Shown: positions 28,183-36,554 of the stretch, piece after piece
Layout of the letters: each line of letters begins with the position of its first letter
Position numbering within the stretch: the stretch's first letter is position 1
Assembly: GCF_014652635.1 (NCBI RefSeq)
Contig: NZ_BMZE01000001.1
Span: forward strand, 124,001 to 188,000
Direction of reading: 5' to 3'
Length of the DNA stretch: 64,000 nt
Source: Devosia pacifica
GTDB lineage: Bacteria; Pseudomonadota; Alphaproteobacteria; Rhizobiales; Devosiaceae
Position numbers and translations under genes: made by a program
The notes under the pieces: generated by a model
Seen by the model: the letters and a program-made list of their open reading frames with translations, nothing else
What the model was told of the DNA's origin: nothing
The model's database searches: none

Positions 28183-29481
28183 ATGACCGATCTCCCCGCC
28201 GCTTTTGCCATCACTCCTGCGAAACACCCTTTGGTGGGACGCGTGACGCCGCCGGGATCAAAGTCCATCACCAATCGCGCCTTGCTATTGGCAGCGCTTG
28301 CTGAAGGAACGAGCCGTCTCTCGGGCGCCCTCAAGAGTAAAGACACAGACCTCATGGCGCGCGCGCTCAGGCAGATGGGCGTGACGGTAGAAGAGCCGGA
28401 TGAAACCAGCTTTGTCGTAACCAGCAGCGGGCGGCTGCAGGTGCCTGCAGCCCCGCTCATGCTTGGAAACGCCGGGACCGCAACGCGATTTCTGACGGCT
28501 GCTGTAGCGACAGTCGATGGAGAAGTGGTGGTCGATGGCGACGAGCACATGCGCAAGCGCCCTATCGCGCCTTTGGTCGACGCCCTGTCCAAGGCCGGCG
28601 TCGACATCACGAGCCCATCTGGCTGTCCGCCGGTGACCGTACGCGGGACGGGAAGCTTCGCCAGCGGTCGAATAGAGATCGATGGAGGGCTTTCCAGTCA
28701 GTATGTGTCTGCGCTGCTGATGGCTGCGCCTCTTGCCGGTGAAGCGGTCGAGGTCGCGTTGACCGGCAACGACATTGGCGCCCGTGGCTATGTCGATCTG
28801 ACGCTTGCCGCAATGCGGCAGTTCGGAGCGCAAGTCGAGGAGGTCGCGGGCGGCGCCTGGCGCGTTTCTCCGACCGGCTACCGAGCGACCGATTTCCAGA
28901 TCGAACCCGACGCCTCAGCTGCGACTTACTTGTGGGGCGCCGAGGTGCTGACAGGGGGCGCCATCGACATTGGCGTGCCGGCTGAGGCATTTACGCAGCC
29001 CGATGCCGCAGCGTACGCCATGCTGCAGCAATTTCCCAATATGCCAGCGGTGATCGATGGCTCGCAGATGCAGGACGCAGTGCCCACTTTGGCAGTGGTG
29101 GCCGCATTCAACAATCAACCGGTTCGCTTCGTCGGCATCGCGAACTTGCGGGTCAAGGAATGCGACCGCGTCTCGGCGATCGCGAATGAGCTCTCACGAA
29201 TACAGCCGGGCCTCTGCACCGAAGAGGGCGATGATCTGGTCATCGCCTCCGATCCTCGTCTGGCCGAGACATTGGCAAACAGGAATCATCGCGTACGTAT
29301 CGAGACTTACGCCGATCACAGGATTGCAATGGCTTTCGCTTTGGCCGGCCTTCGCATCCCCGGGATCATCATTCTCGACCCCGCATGTGCCGGAAAGACC
29401 TATCCGGGGTACTGGAAGATGCTGCAGGAGCTTGGTGTCCGGCTGGAACCGGCTGAGCCGGCTCCAGCGGAAGTCGGCTAG
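28183..29481 (+). CDS. aroA: 3-phosphoshikimate 1-carboxyvinyltransferase (EPSP synthase), variant subtype
   Basis: EPSP synthase of 432 residues, the sixth shikimate-pathway step (shikimate-3-phosphate plus PEP). Motifs are VTPPGSKSITNRALLLAALA, LGNAGTATRFLTAA, RVKECDRVSAIANEL and ETYADHRIAMAFAL. The usual alphaproteobacterial enzyme has GDKSISHR and GNAGT followed by a different loop. Here the PEP-site loop is GNAGTATRF (95-103), with Thr and Phe where E. coli has Met and Pro. It lies 73 bp after sufA, away from the cmk/rpsA neighbourhood where aroA normally sits, so it may have been acquired. Its stop overlaps the convergent cysK stop in a CTAG. Confidence 0.93.
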   Translation: MTDLPAAFAITPAKHPLVGRVTPPGSKSITNRALLLAALAEGTSRLSGALKSKDTDLMARALRQMGVTVEEPDETSFVVTSSGRLQVPAAPLMLGNAGTATRFLTAAVATVDGEVVVDGDEHMRKRPIAPLVDALSKAGVDITSPSGCPPVTVRGTGSFASGRIEIDGGLSSQYVSALLMAAPLAGEAVEVALTGNDIGARGYVDLTLAAMRQFGAQVEEVAGGAWRVSPTGYRATDFQIEPDASAATYLWGAEVLTGGAIDIGVPAEAFTQPDAAAYAMLQQFPNMPAVIDGSQMQDAVPTLAVVAAFNNQPVRFVGIANLRVKECDRVSAIANELSRIQPGLCTEEGDDLVIASDPRLAETLANRNHRVRIETYADHRIAMAFALAGLRIPGIIILDPACAGKTYPGYWKMLQELGVRLEPAEPAPAEVG

Positions 29482-30530
29482 GCTGGATCCGACTCCATCA
29501 CCCGACTGGCATCGAAGCCTGCGCCACGCTCGAGCCATTCGGGCACCGGCAGGTTCTGCTCGCGCAGGAATGCCGGGTTGAACAGCTTTGATTGGTAGCG
29601 ATTACCGTAGTCGCACAGAATCGTCACGATGGTCTTGCCGGGCCCCAGATCCTTGGCCATGCGCACGGCACCGGCAATGTTGATGCCACTCGACCCGCCG
29701 AGGCAAAGTCCCTCGTGCTCGAGCAGGTCGAACACGTAGGGCAGGGCCTCCGAATCTGGGATCTGGTAGGGCAGGTCGACATCAAGCCCTTCCAGGTTGG
29801 CTGTAATACGGCCCTGGCCGATGCCCTCGGTAATGGAATTGCCTGAGGACTGGAGTTCTCCATGGGCGTAGTAATTGTAGAGCGCTGCGCCTTCCGGGTC
29901 AGCCAGCCCGATTTTTACATCCTTGCTCCGCTCACGAAGCGCATGGGCAACGCCGGCGAGCGTGCCGCCTGAGCCGACGGCGCAGATGAAGCCATCGATG
30001 CGCCCATTAGTCTGGCTCCAAATCTCCGGGCCGGTGGTTTCGATATGGGCGCGTCGGTTCGAAGTGTTGTCGAATTGATTGGCCCACACGGCCCCGTTTG
30101 GCGACTCTTTGGCAAGCTGTTCGGCGATTCGGCCGGAAACGCGGATATAATTGTTCGGATGGCGATATGGCTTGGCGGGAACTTCAATCAGTTCGGCGCC
30201 ATAGAGCCGCAGCGCGTCTTTCTTTTCCTGGCTCTGCGTTTCCGGAATAACGATCACCGATTTGAACCCGAGCGCATTCGCGACGAGCGTGAGGCCGATG
30301 CCGGTATTGCCTGCAGTGCCTTCGACGATCGTTCCGCCCGGCTTGAGCGCCCCGCTCTTGACTGCGTCGTGGATAATGAACAGTGCCGCGCGGTCCTTGA
30401 CCGATTGCCCTGGGTTCAAGAACTCAGCCTTGCCCCATATTTCGCAATCCGTAAGTGCGGACACCCGGTTGAGCCGAACGAGCGGGGTGTTGCCGATTGC
30501 CGACAGGATGTCCTGATGTTTTTGCGCCAT
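29478..30530 (-). CDS. cysK: Cysteine synthase A-family PLP enzyme
   Basis: A 350-residue O-acetylserine sulfhydrylase-type protein that makes cysteine from O-acetylserine and sulfide. The PLP Lys is in LNPGQSVKDRAALFII, the substrate loop is EGTAGNTGIG, and the phosphate loop is VGSGGTLAGV. It is longer than typical CysK (about 310), with additional residues at the C-terminus (PVPEWLERGAGFDASRVMES), a form common in alphaproteobacteria. A cystathionine beta-synthase-like role cannot be excluded. A hairpin with a 4-nt loop at 30581-30603 lies between it and the upstream photolyase gene. Confidence 0.9.
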   Translation of the reverse strand: MAQKHQDILSAIGNTPLVRLNRVSALTDCEIWGKAEFLNPGQSVKDRAALFIIHDAVKSGALKPGGTIVEGTAGNTGIGLTLVANALGFKSVIVIPETQSQEKKDALRLYGAELIEVPAKPYRHPNNYIRVSGRIAEQLAKESPNGAVWANQFDNTSNRRAHIETTGPEIWSQTNGRIDGFICAVGSGGTLAGVAHALRERSKDVKIGLADPEGAALYNYYAHGELQSSGNSITEGIGQGRITANLEGLDVDLPYQIPDSEALPYVFDLLEHEGLCLGGSSGINIAGAVRMAKDLGPGKTIVTILCDYGNRYQSKLFNPAFLREQNLPVPEWLERGAGFDASRVMESDPA

Positions 30531-30580
30531 GTTTCTTTGCCGGTTTCAGTTTTGCAGGATGGTAGGGAGACGTGCCGCCC

Positions 30581-30603
30581 GCAGCAAGGTGAAAACCTTG
30601 TGC
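30581..30603 (-). repeat. Hairpin between photolyase and cysK genes
   Basis: CAAGGT, GAAA, ACCTTG forms a perfect 6-bp stem with a 4-nt loop, extended by GCA/TGC beyond one bulged base. It lies about 78 nt after the photolyase stop and 51 nt before the cysK start. No T run follows on the minus strand, so it may be a weak terminator or a structure in the cysK leader. Confidence 0.35.
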
Positions 30604-30680
30604 TCAGGCAAGGCTTTCCTTCCATGGCAGTGAAGGCGCAAGCGGCGTGCGCCAAGCACCAGGAATAAGATATCTGATGC

Positions 30681-32093
30681 CTAGAGGTCTCCCATCCTGT
30701 CAATCGCACGCTGGCGCGAAGTCTTAAGGTCGACGATTGGTCGGGGGTAGGTCTTGTCGAGCTCGACGCCGGCTTTTTTGAGCACGGACTCGGGCGCTTC
30801 GTGCGGGCGGTGAATATACTTGTCCGGAAGTTCCGCCAGTTCAGGCACCCAACGCCGGATATAGCCGCCCGACGGGTCAAACTTTTCACCCTGTGTGACG
30901 GGATTGAACACGCGAAAATAGGGGGAGGCGTCGAGGCCGCAGCCGGCCACCCACTGCCAGTTGCTGGGATTGTTGGCCGGGTCGGCGTCAACGAGGCAAT
31001 CCCAGAACCAGCGCTCGCCGCGTTTCCAGTCGACGAGCAGGTTCTTGGTCAAGAGTGACGCGGTCAGCATGCGGATACGGTTGTGCATGCTGCCGGTCTG
31101 CCAGAGCTCGCGCATTCCAGCATCGACCATGGGCAGACCGGTTTCGCCGCGCGTCCATTTCTCAAAGCCTGCATCGGCATCGCGCCACCGCATGCTCTCG
31201 TATTTATCCTTCATCGGATGGTTGGCGATGTCGCGACGATAATAGAGCTGGGTGTAGTTGAAGTCTCGCCAAGCCAGTTCGGAAAGGAACGTGTCGATCG
31301 CATCAGAGCTTGCAGAATGATGAGCGGCATGGGACTTTGCGGCATACCAGACTTGTCGTGGCGTGATTTCCCCAAATCGTAAATGAGGGGACAGCTTCGA
31401 CGTATGGGTCTTGGCAGGGCGATCCCGCCCGTCCGAGTAGTCATCGATCCGCTCGTCAAGGAACGACTTGAGGGCCGAGCGCGCGCCATCCTCGCCGATC
31501 GTCCAGTACTCAGAGAGCTTTTGAGCCCATTGGGGCTCTTTGTAGTCGGTATCGACCTTCTTGGGCTTGGCGTCCGGCGAACGAGCCCTCGGTGTGCCGA
31601 AAGGCTCGGAAATGTCGTGGCGCTGTCGGACGGCCTTCCAGAACGGGGTGAAGACGGAGTAGGGCTCGCCTTGCTTGGTTTCCACCTGCCATGGCTCGAG
31701 CAGGAGATGGCCAGCAAACGACTCAACTGTCAGACCACGCTTGCGGAACGTTTCTTTGACGCTTGCGTCTACTTCGCGCTCGTTTGGACCATAGCGCCGA
31801 TTCCAAAAAAGCGCTTCGGCCCCAGTTTCCTCGAGAACACGACCGAGAACCTCTTCCGCGTTGCCGGATTCGACGCGTAATTCGACGCCCAGTCTTATGA
31901 GGTCGGCGGCGAGGGCGTTCAGGCTATGGTGGAGCCACCAGCGCGCCGCGCCGGTTATTTCGCGCGGCCCTTCGCTCTCGTGAATATAGATCGCGACCAC
32001 TCGATCGGCTTTGCTCAGCGCTTCTTGGAGCGCTTGATTATCCCTTATCCGAAGATCAGTCCTGAACCAGACCAGCGCAGTGGAATCCGACAT
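30681..32093 (-). CDS. phrB: Deoxyribodipyrimidine photolyase (class I CPD type)
   Basis: A 470-residue flavoprotein that repairs UV-induced cyclobutane pyrimidine dimers using blue light. The N-terminal antenna domain begins TALVWFRTDLRIRDNQAL. The FAD domain shows KLSPHLRFGEITPRQVW, LAWRDFNYTQLYY, METGLPMVDAGMRELW-type region (here GETGLPMVDAGMRELWQTG), MHNRIRM and NNPSNWQWVAGCGLDASPYFRVFNP. The three electron-transfer tryptophans appear at MRELW, RWFW and NWQW. No [4Fe-4S] cysteine set is seen, so it is not the FeS-BCP class. It is upstream of cysK on the same strand. Confidence 0.95.
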   Translation of the reverse strand: MSDSTALVWFRTDLRIRDNQALQEALSKADRVVAIYIHESEGPREITGAARWWLHHSLNALAADLIRLGVELRVESGNAEEVLGRVLEETGAEALFWNRRYGPNEREVDASVKETFRKRGLTVESFAGHLLLEPWQVETKQGEPYSVFTPFWKAVRQRHDISEPFGTPRARSPDAKPKKVDTDYKEPQWAQKLSEYWTIGEDGARSALKSFLDERIDDYSDGRDRPAKTHTSKLSPHLRFGEITPRQVWYAAKSHAAHHSASSDAIDTFLSELAWRDFNYTQLYYRRDIANHPMKDKYESMRWRDADAGFEKWTRGETGLPMVDAGMRELWQTGSMHNRIRMLTASLLTKNLLVDWKRGERWFWDCLVDADPANNPSNWQWVAGCGLDASPYFRVFNPVTQGEKFDPSGGYIRRWVPELAELPDKYIHRPHEAPESVLKKAGVELDKTYPRPIVDLKTSRQRAIDRMGDL

Positions 32094-32177
32094 TCACCCT
32101 CCAGAGCCGTATAGGCGGAACGACAGGAATGCTGCCTCCGCCGGACGGTTCGGGAACGTACGCGCCAAGGCGGTGGT

Positions 32178-32627
32178 TCACTCGATCAGGTCGGCCAGAT
32201 GGGCAAGGGCGCTATCCCACGCTTCCATCGAGAAGATCCGGGACTCGGGGTCGGCGTGGCTGGCCCCGCGCTCCACTAGCTTGATCTCTGTCCGGGCGTC
32301 GTCGACCCCACGAAAGGTAATGTCGAGAACGAAGATCGTCTCGTTCTCATCACCAGGCGCGGTGTAAATCCACGACATCGACAGGCGCTGATTCTCCTCG
32401 AAAATCAGGTACTCGCCCTTGATAACGTGTTCGCCGGGCGTCTCTTCGTCACCTTCGATCGTGTAGCGGTAATGGCCGCCGGTGAACGGCTCCACCTCAA
32501 CCTCGTCGGCTTGCCACTGCTCGAGAATCGCCGGGTCTGTCCAGGCGGCGAAAATGTCTTCGACAGGCGCATCAATCGTCCGAGTCAGCGTGATTTCGCT
32601 CTCGCTTTCGGTGGGATCGAGGGTCAT
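32178..32627 (-). CDS. SRPBCC/AHSA1-domain protein
   Basis: A 149-residue START-like fold protein of the AHSA1 group (COG3832). Marks are ITLTRTIDAPVEDIFAAWTDPAILEQWQ, FTGGHYRYTIEG and a C-terminal helix SMEAWDSALAHLADLIE. The family binds hydrophobic ligands or acts with chaperones; no ligand can be deduced. I place the start at ATG 32627 because AGAGGAC lies just upstream; an in-frame ATG at 32654 lacks this. It lies 84 bp before the photolyase start, so the two may be co-transcribed. Confidence 0.85.
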   Translation of the reverse strand: MTLDPTESESEITLTRTIDAPVEDIFAAWTDPAILEQWQADEVEVEPFTGGHYRYTIEGDEETPGEHVIKGEYLIFEENQRLSMSWIYTAPGDENETIFVLDITFRGVDDARTEIKLVERGASHADPESRIFSMEAWDSALAHLADLIE

Positions 32628-32751
32628 GACGTCCTCTTGCTGTTGCGCTGCCATCGCTCTCGTGGCCGGCAGACGTTTTTTTCCACAGAAGCGCAACGCA
32701 TGCCGCACAAAACGGTCACTCGCTCGAATACCACTAATCTGGGAAGGAGAT

Positions 32752-32827
32752 TGGCTCCGCGAGTAGGACTCGAACCTACGACCCGACGGTTAACAGCCGT
32801 CTGCTCTACCAACTGAGCTATCGCGGA
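32752..32827 (-). tRNA. tRNA-Asn (GTT)
   Basis: On the minus strand a 76-nt cloverleaf starts TCCGCGA, whose 7-bp acceptor stem pairs with TCGCGGA. The D arm is AGCTCAGTTGGTAGAGC, the anticodon loop CTGTTAA carries GTT, and the T arm contains GGTTCGAGTCC. The 3' CCA is encoded after a G discriminator. Confidence 0.97.
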
Positions 32828-32923
32828 ATGCCTTTTGTGGCCCCCTCAACGAGGGCGAGGTCCGTTTAGCGAAGTTGGCTGGATTTGCCAAGCCCCGTTT
32901 GTGACTTTCTCGTTATGGCGCAG

Positions 32924-33559
32924 TTATCCACAATCTCGTTGCGCCGCCAGAAGATCGGCCAGGGTGTTGATGTTGCGGAAGGGATTTCGCGGCAGGTGAT
33001 CCCAATGGCTAACGGAAAATGCATTTACCTCGGCAAGCAAGTGCCGCGGTCCTTGCCCAGGAACGGCCTGTGCCAATGCGTGTTTGAGCACTTCGACGCG
33101 CCATGCGGCATGGGTTGGATAGCTTGTCCCTTTATAGTCCGCATAAGCTGCAGGCGAAGCCGCCAGCTGTTGGATCATCACGCTGGTGAAGTCGGGCGGC
33201 AAGAACGGTGCGTCACAAGAGCAGCAGATAATGGCGCGAGTTGACGGCTGGTGAGCTGCAAGCCAGCGCATTGCCGCGTCCATTCCGGCCAGAGGCCCCC
33301 GAAGAATGGGTGATTGATCCGCGATCGATATCCAGCCATCCGGAACGTCTGTGGCTGCTGACGCCAGCGGACCCGAAGAAATCAGCCCAGCGTTCGATGG
33401 CAACGCACTGCAGACATGCTCAAGGAGCGGCTTGCCCTTGAGCCTTAAATCCGCCTTGCGAACGCCACCCAGACGAGCACCGCCTCCGCCGGCCAGCACC
33501 AGGAAAGTGGGGGCAGGGAAGTGTTCGCTCAATTCGTGATCGTTACGATCGGCAACCAT
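32924..33559 (-). CDS. mobA: MobA-like molybdenum cofactor guanylyltransferase
   Basis: A 211-residue nucleotidyltransferase. Its N-terminal signature FLVLAGGGGARLGGVRKADLRLKGKPLLEHV matches the MobA pattern LAGGxSxRMGxDKAxL, with Arg-Lys at the usual Asp-Lys position. A metal-site Asp lies in CSCDAPFLPPDF. MobA joins GMP to molybdopterin to make the bis-MGD cofactor. No other molybdenum cofactor gene is nearby; another nucleotide-sugar-type transferase is possible. I use ATG 33559; a TTG at 33568 is in frame. Confidence 0.82.
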   Translation of the reverse strand: MVADRNDHELSEHFPAPTFLVLAGGGGARLGGVRKADLRLKGKPLLEHVCSALPSNAGLISSGPLASAATDVPDGWISIADQSPILRGPLAGMDAAMRWLAAHQPSTRAIICCSCDAPFLPPDFTSVMIQQLAASPAAYADYKGTSYPTHAAWRVEVLKHALAQAVPGQGPRHLLAEVNAFSVSHWDHLPRNPFRNINTLADLLAAQRDCG

Positions 33560-33611
33560 TGCTGACAATTGCGCTTATCCAGAGGCGTGGGGCCGCAAAA
33601 AGGTTTGAACA

Positions 33612-34274
33612 ATGAACACGAGATCATCACTTCTGGCGATAACCGCTGCTCTCACACTTGGCGTTTCGAGCGTCGCATGGGCCCAGGTATCTGTCGATGC
33701 CGACGCTGACGTCGGGGCCGACGTCGGCGGCGTGTCTGCCGATGTTGGCGCGGATGCCGGCGGAAGCCTGACGACGGACGATGACGATACCGACGATAAT
33801 GACAACACCGATGGCGTCTCGGATGACGATGACGGTGCATCCGCAGGCGGTGGCACTTCGGACGACGATGCAATGTCGGGCGATGATTCTGACGACATGT
33901 CGGAAGATGACGATATGGATGACGAACAAAGCGACGACGGCGACGACGACGCCATGTCCGGCTCGGATGACAGTTGCGATGACGAATCCTTGGAATCGAC
34001 GATCCGCATGTCGCAGAGTTTCGATCCGGCGATGCTCTCGGGCGAAATGACCGCGCAGATTGTAACGGTAGCGGATTGCGCCCAGGGTGGCGTGACAGCC
34101 GCACTGGGGACGAACGGAGCCACCCAGGTACAGCAGGAAATTGAAGAGAACCCAGAACTCCTGCAAATTCTTCAGGCGCGTGGATTGAATCAGTCCGATG
34201 TTCTCGGTGCCACCATTCAGGGCGACACCTTGGTCATCTATGCGCAGGATGACGACACCCTGCTCTCCAACTAG
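33612..34274 (+). CDS. Secreted Asp-rich protein of unknown function
   Basis: I do not recognise this 220-residue protein. A clear signal peptide (MNTRSSLLAITAALTLGVSSVAWA) is followed by a segment with repeating VDAD/VGAD units (25-50), then an extremely acidic low-complexity tract (about 53-120) made mainly of Asp, Ser, Gly and Met. The C-terminal ~95 residues look like a small folded domain with two cysteines (one in SDDSCDDES, one in VADCAQGG) and an ending LNQSDVLGATIQGDTLVIYAQDD. The acid tract could bind calcium or other cations in the periplasm or outside the cell. It stands alone between mobA (divergent) and a strong terminator. Confidence 0.8.
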   Translation: MNTRSSLLAITAALTLGVSSVAWAQVSVDADADVGADVGGVSADVGADAGGSLTTDDDDTDDNDNTDGVSDDDDGASAGGGTSDDDAMSGDDSDDMSEDDDMDDEQSDDGDDDAMSGSDDSCDDESLESTIRMSQSFDPAMLSGEMTAQIVTVADCAQGGVTAALGTNGATQVQQEIEENPELLQILQARGLNQSDVLGATIQGDTLVIYAQDDDTLLSN

Positions 34275-34289
34275 CCACAGCCACTAAGT

Positions 34290-34322
34290 AAAGGCTGCCA
34301 TGGTGATGCCATGGCAGCCTTT
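34290..34322 (+). terminator. Terminator after the Asp-rich protein gene
   Basis: A perfect 14-bp stem (AAAGGCTGCCATGG with CCATGGCAGCCTTT) and 5-nt loop lie 15 bp after the stop codon, ending in TTT. It can act in both directions, also for the convergent DUF1275 gene. Confidence 0.85.
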
Positions 34323-34382
34323 GCATTAAGTTTGAGTGCTGAGGAGGAGATCTCTGACTTCCAGAGGTTTCTAGATATACCG

Positions 34383-35099
34383 TTACGCGTTGTGACGGAC
34401 TTTTCGCGGCCGTCGGGTTCCTGGAACGGCAACTAGCAACAACAGAAGTGCGACCGCGAGCATCAGGATACCTCCTGCCGCTGCATACCCCAGAACTCCC
34501 ACGACGCCACCAGCCAGAAAGCACAGCAATGTCGTCGCGTGCAGCAGGAACCGCGACCGCACGATTTGCTTCTCGTCCCGGCTTGTGGCGCCGCCAAACA
34601 GTATGGCGAGTTCGATTCCGAGATCGGTCGCAATCCCGGACACGTGGGTTGTCCGGACCCTGGCATTGGAAATTCTGGTGGTTGTCGCGTTCTGCAGACC
34701 CATAAGGAATGCCAGGCCCAGTACAAGGATTGGACCGCTGTGAATTTCAGGAAGCAGCAAGTCTGCAAGCCCGAGACTGCCGAGCAGAATACCTTCGAGC
34801 ACTATGCTGAAAGCGTAAATCCCGCGAATGTGGCGCCGCCGCCCGGCCTCTATCAAGAGCGCTGACATGAACGAGCCCCCGATATAAGCGGCGAGCAGAG
34901 CGAGCATGACACCTGCAACCGACATGCTGCCCAGCGCCAGAGCATCCGACAGTGACGAAACATTGCCTGTCATATTCGCAGAGAAGTATCCGACGGCGTA
35001 GAAACCTGCGCCATTGACTGCACCCGCCACTGCCGCGAGCATTGCCGCAAGGCGAAGGTCAATACTGACGGTGCGGCTTTCGCCAGCGTGTACAAGCAT
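34383..35099 (-). CDS. DUF1275 (YoaK-family) integral membrane protein
   Basis: A 238-residue membrane protein with about six hydrophobic helices. YoaK/DUF1275 marks are AAVAGAVNGAGFYAVGYFSANMTGNV near the N-terminus, GLAFLMGLQNATTTRI and VRTTHVSGIATDLGIELA. The function of the family is not established. I place the start at ATG 35099, directly before the first membrane segment region; the frame extends upstream to 35219 but that part is polar and unlike the family. It converges on the Asp-rich protein gene. Confidence 0.85.
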   Translation of the reverse strand: MLVHAGESRTVSIDLRLAAMLAAVAGAVNGAGFYAVGYFSANMTGNVSSLSDALALGSMSVAGVMLALLAAYIGGSFMSALLIEAGRRRHIRGIYAFSIVLEGILLGSLGLADLLLPEIHSGPILVLGLAFLMGLQNATTTRISNARVRTTHVSGIATDLGIELAILFGGATSRDEKQIVRSRFLLHATTLLCFLAGGVVGVLGYAAAGGILMLAVALLLLLVAVPGTRRPRKVRHNA

Positions 35100-35401
35100 G
35101 CAGTGCCCCCGGCAATTCAGACCGCGCAAAGCCGTCGCCAGCGAAGCGCGGTACTGCCTATTTTGCAACGGCTTGCCGCAGAGAGTGACCCCTTTGGCCT
35201 CGAATCCAGCATGTCGCAACCCGATACCCCACGGAGGGCTGCTAGATACCGACGATCGTTAGCGTGCGAAGAGTCGAGTGATGCTCCGATCTTAGGCTGT
35301 TTGCGCCTTAACGGTGTGAGCATTTTTTGCACACGCTCCTCAGATCATTATTCAGAACAATATTGACTTAATCGCGCAAAGCCCTGAGAAAGCGGGCGTG
35401 A
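35100..35401. other. Intergenic region between DUF1275 gene and tRNA-Cys
   Basis: These 302 bp contain no gene I can support. A TTGACT at 35363-35368 with GAGAAA at 35386-35391 (17-bp spacing) could be the tRNA-Cys promoter, although the -10 is poor. GTGTG and CACAC arms around a T-rich loop at about 35314-35336 form a weak hairpin. Confidence 0.5.
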
Positions 35402-35475
35402 GGCCACGTGGCGGAGTGGTTACGCAGCGGATTGCAAATCCGTGTACTCCGGTTCGATTCCGGACGTGGCCTCCA
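35402..35475 (+). tRNA. tRNA-Cys (GCA)
   Basis: A 74-nt cloverleaf with acceptor stem GGCCACG/CGTGGCC, D arm GGCGGAGTGGTTACGC, anticodon stem-loop GGATTGCAAATCC carrying GCA, and T arm with GGTTCGATTCC. The discriminator is T and CCA is encoded. Confidence 0.97.
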
Positions 35476-35615
35476 GTTCCCCACCCGCCATCTGTCTCGT
35501 CGCCATTTGCACGGCCGTGTCGATCGTGGGATTCTTGCCTTGGGCATTAAACCTGGGGTGCCCGGAACCGATCGGCGCGAGCCGCCTTGTCTCATTCGTT
35601 GACAAGGAGATACCC

Positions 35616-36509
35616 GTGACCGACCGCTTGAAGCTGCAAGATCCACGTACGCAATACCCGCAGCCGCCGTTTGCCGAACAGCCTCAGCAGCCACCAGGGC
35701 TCGCTTCGAAACTCGACCCGACACCGGATCACGGCGAAACCAGCTACCAGGGCTCCGGCAAGCTCGTCGGGCGCAAGGCACTGGTGACAGGGGCCGACAG
35801 CGGAATCGGTCGAGCCGCAGCCATCGCCTATGCGCGAGAGGGCGCGGACGTCGCGATTTCTTATCTTCCGAGCGAGGAGGCAGACGCCTCTGAGGTCGTT
35901 GAGCTGATCAAAGCCGAAGGCCGCAAGGCAATCGCGTTGCCGGGCGACGTGTGCGAGGAGGCGTGGTGCCGCGACCTGGTGAAGCAGGCAGTAGATGGCC
36001 TTGGTGGGCTCGACATACTCGTGATCAACGCAGGCCGGCAGCAATTTCATAACGAGATTGCCGAGGTCACGACCGAGGACTTCGATCGCACGATGAAGAC
36101 AAACCTCTACGCCTTGCATTGGATCGTTCAGGCTGCCGAGCCGCACCTCGAGCCGGGCGCTGCAGTGATCACCACATCGTCGATCCAGGCCTATGAGCCT
36201 TCCGCCATCCTTCTCGATTATGCGACAACGAAGGCGGGGATCGCGGCCTACACGAAGGCGCTGTCGAAGCATCTGATAAAGAAGGGCGTGCGAGCCAATG
36301 TCATAGCGCCCGGTCCGTTCTGGACTGCCTTGCAGCCGAGCGGCGGTCAGCCGGACGAAAAGGTGACAAAGTTCGGTCAGCAGAGCGCATTTGGCCGCCC
36401 CGGACAGCCGGTTGAGATAGCGCCCTTTTATGTCCTCCTAGCCAGTCAGGAGGGCAGTTACATGACCGGCGAGGTGATTGGCGTCACGGGCGGTGCCGGA
36501 ATCGCCTAA
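35616..36509 (+). CDS. Short-chain dehydrogenase/reductase (YghA/GSP39-like)
   Basis: A 297-residue NAD(P)-dependent oxidoreductase with the ~45-residue N-terminal extension (DPRTQYPQPPFAEQPQQPPG) typical of the YghA and general-stress-protein-39 group. The cofactor motif is TGADSGIGRA, NAG is present as VINAGRQQ, and the catalytic residues are Ser in TTSSIQAYEPS, Tyr and Lys in YATTKAG. I chose the GTG at 35616, which has AAGGAGA 6 nt upstream; an earlier in-frame ATG lies inside tRNA-Cys. Substrate is unknown; homologues are often general-stress genes, in keeping with the adjacent convergent uspA. Confidence 0.88.
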   Translation: MTDRLKLQDPRTQYPQPPFAEQPQQPPGLASKLDPTPDHGETSYQGSGKLVGRKALVTGADSGIGRAAAIAYAREGADVAISYLPSEEADASEVVELIKAEGRKAIALPGDVCEEAWCRDLVKQAVDGLGGLDILVINAGRQQFHNEIAEVTTEDFDRTMKTNLYALHWIVQAAEPHLEPGAAVITTSSIQAYEPSAILLDYATTKAGIAAYTKALSKHLIKKGVRANVIAPGPFWTALQPSGGQPDEKVTKFGQQSAFGRPGQPVEIAPFYVLLASQEGSYMTGEVIGVTGGAGIA

Positions 36510-36516
36510 CTCGTCT

Positions 36517-36550
36517 GAAGGGTCCTCCGGTCCTATCCGGAGGACCCTTC
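36517..36550. terminator. Bidirectional terminator between SDR and uspA
   Basis: A perfect 14-bp stem (GAAGGGTCCTCCGG with CCGGAGGACCCTTC), 6-nt loop, lies between the convergent stops, 7 bp after the dehydrogenase gene and 4 bp before the uspA stop. Confidence 0.85.
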
Positions 36551-36554
36551 TATC

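Noticed and set aside
27027..28610. A 527-codon minus-strand open frame across sufT, VOC, sufA and aroA
   Set aside because: Covers four real genes on the other strand and has no family features.
33627..34166. Minus-strand frames opposite the Asp-rich protein gene
   Set aside because: The GAC/GAT repeats force Val/Ile- or Arg-rich antisense frames; the plus strand has a signal peptide and terminator.
35402..36509. Integration at tRNA-Cys, with the SDR as cargo
   Set aside because: No integrase and no duplicated tRNA 3' end are seen downstream.
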